Positions 6,359 through 10,183 of a DNA stretch of 10,183 nt are shown piece after piece (the first letter of the stretch is position 1; each line of letters opens with the position of its first letter). This DNA is from Desulfobacteraceae bacterium (lineage in GTDB: Bacteria > Desulfobacterota > Desulfobulbia > Desulfobulbales > Desulfobulbaceae). The stretch is from positions 1-10,183 of the forward strand of contig JALHJD010000084.1 of NCBI GenBank assembly GCA_022837185.1, read 5' to 3'. The translations under genes and the position numbers were made by a program. Below the pieces are notes generated by a model. It was not told the DNA's origin, ran no database searches, and worked only from the letters and a program-made list of their open reading frames with translations.

Positions 6359-7612
6359 ATGCGGAAGCGGGCAATCATGATTTTCCTGCGGGATGTCCGG
6401 GGCGCGCTGCTGATCTCCCTCTGGTTCATGTTTCTCACCTTTCCCCTCATGGTAATCAAGGTCAATCCCATTGAACGGACCGTGACCTGGCGCTGGGACA
6501 ACATGGCCTATGTGGGCCTGCTCAGCTTCCTGCTCTATCTGGCCGGCCGCCAGTACGTAAAGTACAGGGAAAAGAGGCTTGAGCCGGCCCGGCGGCGGTC
6601 CCTGGGGGAAAAAACAAAGCGGATATTCCGGGGGCTGAGGGAAAACCCGGTTCCCGCGTACACCCTGATGACCGCCGCAGGGGCGTTCGCCCTTGCCTTT
6701 CCCTTTATCTTTTCGACCTATCAGACCAACATCATGATCACCGCCCTCATGTACGTGGTCCTGGGCCTCGGGTTGAACATAGTCGTGGGAGTGGCCGGCC
6801 TGCTCGATCTCGGCTATGTCGCCTTCTATGCCGTCGGCGCCTATTCCTACGCCCTGCTCAACCTCCATTTCGGCATCGGCTTCTGGACCGCGCTGCCCAT
6901 CGGCGCCCTGCTGGGCATGACCTTCGGGATTCTCCTCGGTTTTCCGGTCCTTCGCCTGCGGGGCGACTACCTGGCCATCGTCACCCTCGGCTTCGGAGAA
7001 ATCATCCGCCTGATTCTGGAGAACTGGAACGAATTCTCCAAAGGTCCGAGCGGCATCTCCAATATTCCCCGCCCCGGCCTGTTCGGACTGGAAATGTCCC
7101 TGGAGGCGGCCATCATCTATCTCTATTTTCTCATGATCGGCCTTGTCCTGTTCACCGTTTTTGTGGTCCGCCGCCTGCAGGATTCGCGCATCGGCCGGGC
7201 CTGGTATGCCCTGCGCGAGGACGAAATCGCCTGTCAGGCCATGGGCATCGACAAGACCAAAACCAAGCTGACCGCCTTTGCCCTGGGCGCGACCTGGGCC
7301 GGAATGGCCGGGGTCATATTCGCCGCCAAAACCACATTCATCAATCCCGCCAGTTTCACCTTTCTCGAATCGGCAATCATTCTCTGCATTGTCGTACTGG
7401 GCGGGATGGGCTCCATTATCGGCGTAATCCTGGCGGCGTTGATCCTGATTCTGCTGCCCGAATACCTGCGGGCCTTTTCCGACTACCGGATGCTCGTCTT
7501 TGGAGCGGTTCTGGTCCTGATGATGGTCTTCCGGCCCCAAGGGCTTGTCGGCCACCGGCGGCGGACCTATACCGTCAAACCGGATGCCGGGAGGTCCGGC
7601 AATGCCGCCTGA
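6359..7612 (+). CDS. livM: Branched-chain amino acid ABC transporter permease LivM
   Basis: Second permease of the LIV transporter. The 417 residues are close to the size of E. coli LivM. Like that protein it has an N-terminal extension with two extra hydrophobic segments (about 16-35 and 48-64) and a basic loop (65-95) ahead of the conserved permease core. The core shows LGLGLNIVVGVAGLLDLGYVA (from 135), the family hallmark, then LRLRGDYLAIVTLGFGEI (198-215). The coupling loop starts at GRAWYALREDEIACQAMGID (279-298), and FRPQGL (391-396) is near the end. Two ATGs compete, 6359 and 6377; neither has a strong ribosome site, with GAGG 6345-6348 serving the first. The 3' end overlaps livG by 11 bases, and the livG ribosome site lies inside livM. 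Confidence 0.96.
   Translation: MRKRAIMIFLRDVRGALLISLWFMFLTFPLMVIKVNPIERTVTWRWDNMAYVGLLSFLLYLAGRQYVKYREKRLEPARRRSLGEKTKRIFRGLRENPVPAYTLMTAAGAFALAFPFIFSTYQTNIMITALMYVVLGLGLNIVVGVAGLLDLGYVAFYAVGAYSYALLNLHFGIGFWTALPIGALLGMTFGILLGFPVLRLRGDYLAIVTLGFGEIIRLILENWNEFSKGPSGISNIPRPGLFGLEMSLEAAIIYLYFLMIGLVLFTVFVVRRLQDSRIGRAWYALREDEIACQAMGIDKTKTKLTAFALGATWAGMAGVIFAAKTTFINPASFTFLESAIILCIVVLGGMGSIIGVILAALILILLPEYLRAFSDYRMLVFGAVLVLMMVFRPQGLVGHRRRTYTVKPDAGRSGNAA
7590..7595 (+). promoter_or_regulatory. Ribosome binding site deciding the livG start
   Basis: GGAGGT followed by six bases and ATG at 7602 is a near-perfect Shine-Dalgarno. It favours this start over a longer open frame reaching back to 7545 inside livM. 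Confidence 0.85.
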
Positions 7613-8426
7613 CCGGACCCCGGCAGCACCGGACTTGGCCCTTCTCGAGGTCAGGGGACTGACCATGGACTTCGGCGGCATCAAGGCCCTGGACCATTTC
7701 GACCTGCGGATCCGGGAAGGTGAGATAGCCGCCCTGATAGGGCCGAACGGGGCCGGCAAGACGACGTTCTTCAACTGTCTCACCGGAATGTACGCCCCGA
7801 CGGCCGGCGACATGCTCTTTTCCCCTCCCGGCAGAAAAACGGCCCGTCTCAACGGGCTGAAGCCGAACAAGATCACCGAGCAGGGACTGGCCAGGACCTT
7901 CCAGAACATCCGTCTTTTTCCCAATATGACCGTGTTGGAAAACGTCATGATCGGCCGCCATTGCCGAACCCGGGCCCGGGTCCTGGGGGCCGTTTTCCGC
8001 AACCCGCGGACCCGCAGGGAAGAACGGGAAATCGTCCGCAGAAGTTATGAAATAATTGAAAAAATCGGCCTGGCCGATCAGGTGAACGAGTTCGCCCGCA
8101 ACCTTCCCTACGGCGCCCAGCGCCGCCTGGAAATCGCCCGGGCCCTGGCCACCGATCCTCTTCTCCTCCTCCTGGACGAGCCGGCCGCCGGCATGAACCC
8201 CCGGGAAACCCGAAAGCTGGATGAGCTTATTTGCCGCATCAGAGACGAAGGCCTGTCCATCCTGCTCATCGAACACGATATGAAGCTGGTCATGAGCCTG
8301 GCCGACCATATTTTCGTCATGGACTACGGCAAAAAAATCGCCGAGGGTCCTCCCGCGAAAATCCGCCGCAATCCGCAGGTCATCAGGGCCTACCTGGGAG
8401 AGGACACCGTTCATGACCATGCTTGA
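7602..8426 (+). CDS. livG: Branched-chain amino acid ABC transporter ATPase LivG
   Basis: Cytoplasmic ATPase that, with LivF, powers the LivHM channel. From ATG 7602 the product is 274 residues. Walker A is GPNGAGKT (47-54). The Q-loop lies in ARTFQNIRLF (97-106). The signature segment LPYGAQRRLEIARAL (168-182) has the LivG-type YGxQRRLEIAR variant rather than LSGGQ. Walker B is LLLLLDEP (187-194), and the switch histidine is H225 in IEHD. The insert between Q-loop and signature (GRHCRTRARVLGAVFRNP) is typical of LivG. The start was chosen by its strong ribosome site; a longer frame to 7545 would extend 19 residues into livM. About ten Pro/Ala-rich residues precede the conserved LLEVRGL, slightly longer than E. 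coli. The end overlaps livF. Confidence 0.97.
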   Translation: MPPDRTPAAPDLALLEVRGLTMDFGGIKALDHFDLRIREGEIAALIGPNGAGKTTFFNCLTGMYAPTAGDMLFSPPGRKTARLNGLKPNKITEQGLARTFQNIRLFPNMTVLENVMIGRHCRTRARVLGAVFRNPRTRREEREIVRRSYEIIEKIGLADQVNEFARNLPYGAQRRLEIARALATDPLLLLLDEPAAGMNPRETRKLDELICRIRDEGLSILLIEHDMKLVMSLADHIFVMDYGKKIAEGPPAKIRRNPQVIRAYLGEDTVHDHA

Positions 8427-9126
8427 ACTGCGGAAGGTCAACACCTATTACGGCAATATCCGGATCCTGCACGACCTCAGCCTCACGGTCGAAGCGGGCG
8501 AGATCATCACCCTGATCGGCGCCAACGGAGCCGGCAAGTCAACCACCCTGATGTCCATCAGCGGCATCGTCCCGCCTCGCAGGGGGACGATCCTGTTCAA
8601 GAATGTCCCCATCCACGCCTTGCCCCCGGAAAAAATTGTCGCCCTCGGCCTGTGCCAGGTGCCCGAAGGCCGGCACATCTTTCCCGGCCTGACCGTCAGG
8701 GAGAATCTTGACATGGGTTGCTTCCTGCGGCGGGACCGGAAGCAGATCAGGGAGGACCGGGAATATATCTATTCGCTCTTCCCCATCCTCGGCCAAAGAC
8801 AGCACCAGCCCGGCGGCAATCTGTCCGGCGGCGAGCAGCAGATGCTGGCCATATCCAGGGCCCTGATGGCCAGGCCGGAGCTCCTGCTGCTCGATGAACC
8901 GTCCATGGGTCTGGCCCCGCTGGTGACCCGGCAGATCTTTGAAATAATCGCACGGATCAACCGGGAGAACAACACAACCATCCTGCTTGTCGAACAGAAT
9001 GCCAACCTGGCCCTGAAGACCGCCGACCGCGGCTATGTTCTCGAAAACGGCAGAATAGTGCTCCATGACCGCGCATCCGCCCTGCTGCGCGACGAGGAGG
9101 TGCAAAAAGCCTACCTCGGCATTTAA
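8413..9126 (+). CDS. livF: Branched-chain amino acid ABC transporter ATPase LivF
   Basis: Second ATPase of the LIV transporter, forming the nucleotide-binding pair with LivG. The 237 residues are full length. Walker A is GANGAGKS (36-43). The Q-loop is CQVPEGRHIF (81-90), the LivF-type motif. The signature is LSGGEQQMLAISRAL (137-151), and Walker B is LLLLDEPSMGLAP (157-169). The switch position is Gln195 in VEQNA instead of His, which is normal for LivF. The gene overlaps livG by 14 bases; AGGA at 8401-8404 sits eight bases before ATG 8413. A second ATG at 8419 is possible and would shorten it by two residues. It ends with AYLGI, like other LivF proteins. No canonical terminator follows. Confidence 0.97.
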   Translation: MTMLELRKVNTYYGNIRILHDLSLTVEAGEIITLIGANGAGKSTTLMSISGIVPPRRGTILFKNVPIHALPPEKIVALGLCQVPEGRHIFPGLTVRENLDMGCFLRRDRKQIREDREYIYSLFPILGQRQHQPGGNLSGGEQQMLAISRALMARPELLLLDEPSMGLAPLVTRQIFEIIARINRENNTTILLVEQNANLALKTADRGYVLENGRIVLHDRASALLRDEEVQKAYLGI

Positions 9127-9132
9127 TGGGGA

Positions 9133-9161
9133 TTGCACAGTTGTCGAAATTGCATTATAGC
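9133..9161 (+). promoter_or_regulatory. Weak candidate promoter upstream of the oxidoreductase
   Basis: TTGCAC (9133-9138) and TATAGC (9156-9161) are 17 bases apart and match sigma70 boxes at three and four of six positions. It lies just after the livF stop and about 140 bases before the oxidoreductase start. The gene may equally be transcribed by read-through from livF. Confidence 0.25.
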
Positions 9162-9182
9162 CAGGTCACGGCAGGAGGACCG

Positions 9183-9219
9183 CCGCGGGCAGGCAGCCGG
9201 GTCAATGCTCCGCCCGCGG
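9183..9219 (+). other. Long-loop hairpin between livF and the oxidoreductase
   Basis: CCGCGGGC (9183-9190) and GCCCGCGG (9212-9219) are a perfect 8-bp inverted repeat with a 21-base loop. No T run follows on either strand, so it is not a standard intrinsic terminator. It may weaken read-through from the liv operon or act as an mRNA structure. Confidence 0.45.
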
Positions 9220-9297
9220 GAAAATGAGGCGAAAAACGGAAACCGGCGGGCATTTCCTTCCCCGGGAAAACCTGCCTTCATTCTCAGGGACGGACAC

Positions 9298-10152
9298 GTG
9301 AAGAACATTCGGGTTGGAGTTATCGGCGTAGGGTATCTCGGCTTTTTTCATGCCCAGAAATACGCGGCCATGGACGGCGTCGACCTGGTCGGCGTCGCGG
9401 ACATCGATCCGCTGCGGGCAGAGGAGGTTGCGCTGAAATGCGGGACCAGGGCATTCACCGGCTATGCAAAGCTGCTGGAGGAAGTGGACGCCGTCTCCAT
9501 CGTTGTGCCAACGGTCAGTCATCATGAAGTTGCCGCCGCCTGCCTGGATCATGGGGTTGACGTGCTGGTCGAGAAACCGATCACAACCACCGTCGAGGAA
9601 GCGGACGACCTCATAGCCAGGGCGGAAAAGGGCGGCCGCATCCTGCAGGTGGGCCACCTGGAGCGCTTCAATCCGGCGGTCATGGCCATGAAGCCCCTTC
9701 TCACCCACCCCCTGTTCATCGAGGCCCACCGGATAAGCATCTTCAAGGACAGGGGCACGGACGTCGACGTGGTCCTCGACCTGATGATCCATGATATCGA
9801 CATCATCCTGTCCATCGTCGACGCCCCGCTGACCACCATACACACTGTCGGGGCCCCGGTCGTCACCCCGTTGACCGATATCGCCAATGCCCGCCTGATT
9901 TTCGAAAACGGCTGTACGGCGAACGTGACCGTAAGCCGCATCTCCCTGGACAACATCAGGCGGATGCGAATTTTCCAGCCCGGGATGTACCTGTCCGTCG
10001 ATTTCGTCAAAAAGGAGGTCATGTCCATCCGGCTCAAGAGGGACGACAGCAGCACCTATCCCGTACCCGATATCCGCAAGCAGGGCTTCGAGGAGCAGGA
10101 TACCCTGGAGCTTGAACTCAAGGACTTCATCGCCAACGTCCGCGGCCGGTGA
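9298..10152 (+). CDS. Gfo/Idh/MocA-family oxidoreductase, possibly GnnA-like UDP-sugar 3-dehydrogenase
   Basis: NAD(P)-dependent sugar oxidoreductase. From GTG 9298 (VKNIRVGVIGVGYLG) it has 284 residues; an open frame reaches back to 9133, but that part shows no family features. The Rossmann motif GVIGVGYLG (7-15) starts the NAD domain, with DIDP at 35-38, EKP at 92-94 and GHLERFNP at 119-126. The catalytic-domain segment DLMIHDIDIIL (161-171) contains the usual His. The sequence strongly resembles the oxidoreductases found next to lpxA/lpxB in Geobacter-type bacteria and GnnA, which oxidises UDP-GlcNAc at C3 to allow amide-linked lipid A acyl chains. That role is inference; no GnnB aminotransferase is visible. 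The end is odd: homologues have some 25-30 further residues after the helix that here stops at FIANVRGR. Either the protein is short or a frameshift lies near 10140-10150. The stop overlaps a possible next start (TGATG). Confidence 0.85.
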   Translation: MKNIRVGVIGVGYLGFFHAQKYAAMDGVDLVGVADIDPLRAEEVALKCGTRAFTGYAKLLEEVDAVSIVVPTVSHHEVAAACLDHGVDVLVEKPITTTVEEADDLIARAEKGGRILQVGHLERFNPAVMAMKPLLTHPLFIEAHRISIFKDRGTDVDVVLDLMIHDIDIILSIVDAPLTTIHTVGAPVVTPLTDIANARLIFENGCTANVTVSRISLDNIRRMRIFQPGMYLSVDFVKKEVMSIRLKRDDSSTYPVPDIRKQGFEEQDTLELELKDFIANVRGR

Positions 10153-10183
10153 TGCTGAGCATGGCGGCCGGACCCTCCCGGGC
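10152..10183 (+). CDS. Possible start of a next gene, cut by window end
   Basis: ATG 10152-10154 shares its A with the stop of the oxidoreductase (TGATG) and opens a frame reading MLSMAAGPSRA to the window edge. Such overlaps commonly couple genes in an operon. Only about ten codons are present, so no family can be named. Another reading is that this frame is the displaced C-terminus of the oxidoreductase, since it is preceded by RPV, as in homologous tails. Confidence 0.35.
   Translation, partial: MLSMAAGPSR

Noticed and set aside
5882..8002. Long minus-strand open frame of about 700 codons antisense to livH, livM and livG
   Set aside because: Its translation is low-complexity (Gln, Gly, Asp, Glu, His-rich) and shows no family motif. 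The opposite strand encodes three textbook liv genes; GC-rich codon use keeps the antisense frame open.
9133..9297. N-terminal extension of the oxidoreductase to an upstream start at 9133
   Set aside because: The extra 55 residues show no family similarity and span a hairpin. The Rossmann motif begins right after GTG 9298, the usual N-terminus.

Overview
The window reads as a chromosomal segment of a GC-rich, Gram-negative bacterium that makes an outer membrane with lipid A. The protein sequences resemble those of Desulfobacterota (former Deltaproteobacteria, for example Desulfobulbales or Desulfuromonadales relatives). That placement is an impression from recalled family sequences, not a search. 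No mobile element, CRISPR array, rRNA or tRNA was recognised. All clear genes belong to known families, so the window is core metabolism and transport rather than a defence or mobile island.

Left half (1-3865, all on the minus strand). Reading in the direction of transcription, lpxK (lipid A 4'-kinase, 2813-3865) comes first. A 340-bp spacer with terminator-like hairpins follows. Next is lpxC (UDP-3-O-acyl-GlcNAc deacetylase, 1474-2472), ended 21 bases later by a textbook intrinsic terminator. Then come proC (pyrroline-5-carboxylate reductase, 430-1242) and nadK (NAD kinase, running off the left edge), joined by an ATGA stop/start overlap. The lpx genes supply two steps of lipid A synthesis. 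proC and nadK link proline synthesis to the NADP pool.

Middle (3866-4204). A divergent intergenic region carries a candidate promoter for lpxK on the left side. On the right side it carries a candidate sigma70 promoter with an embedded 15-bp palindrome for the transport operon.

Right half (4205-10183, plus strand). livJ-livH-livM-livG-livF forms a complete high-affinity branched-chain amino acid (LIV/HAAT) ABC transporter: a periplasmic binding protein, two permeases and two ATPases. A strong hairpin lies between livJ and livH, and the downstream genes are tightly spaced or overlapping. After a 171-bp gap with another hairpin comes a Gfo/Idh/MocA-family NAD(P)-dependent oxidoreductase starting at GTG 9298. 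It looks like the GnnA-type enzymes (UDP-GlcNAc 3-dehydrogenase) often linked to lipid A genes, but its C-terminus looks short. Its stop overlaps a possible start of the next gene (TGATG, 10150-10154), which is cut by the window end.

The points most worth a second look are the short C-terminus or possible frameshift of the oxidoreductase, the palindrome inside the liv promoter, the livJ/livH hairpin, the leader structures of lpxC and proC, and the LpxC C-terminal tail. I did not find a convincing undescribed system.
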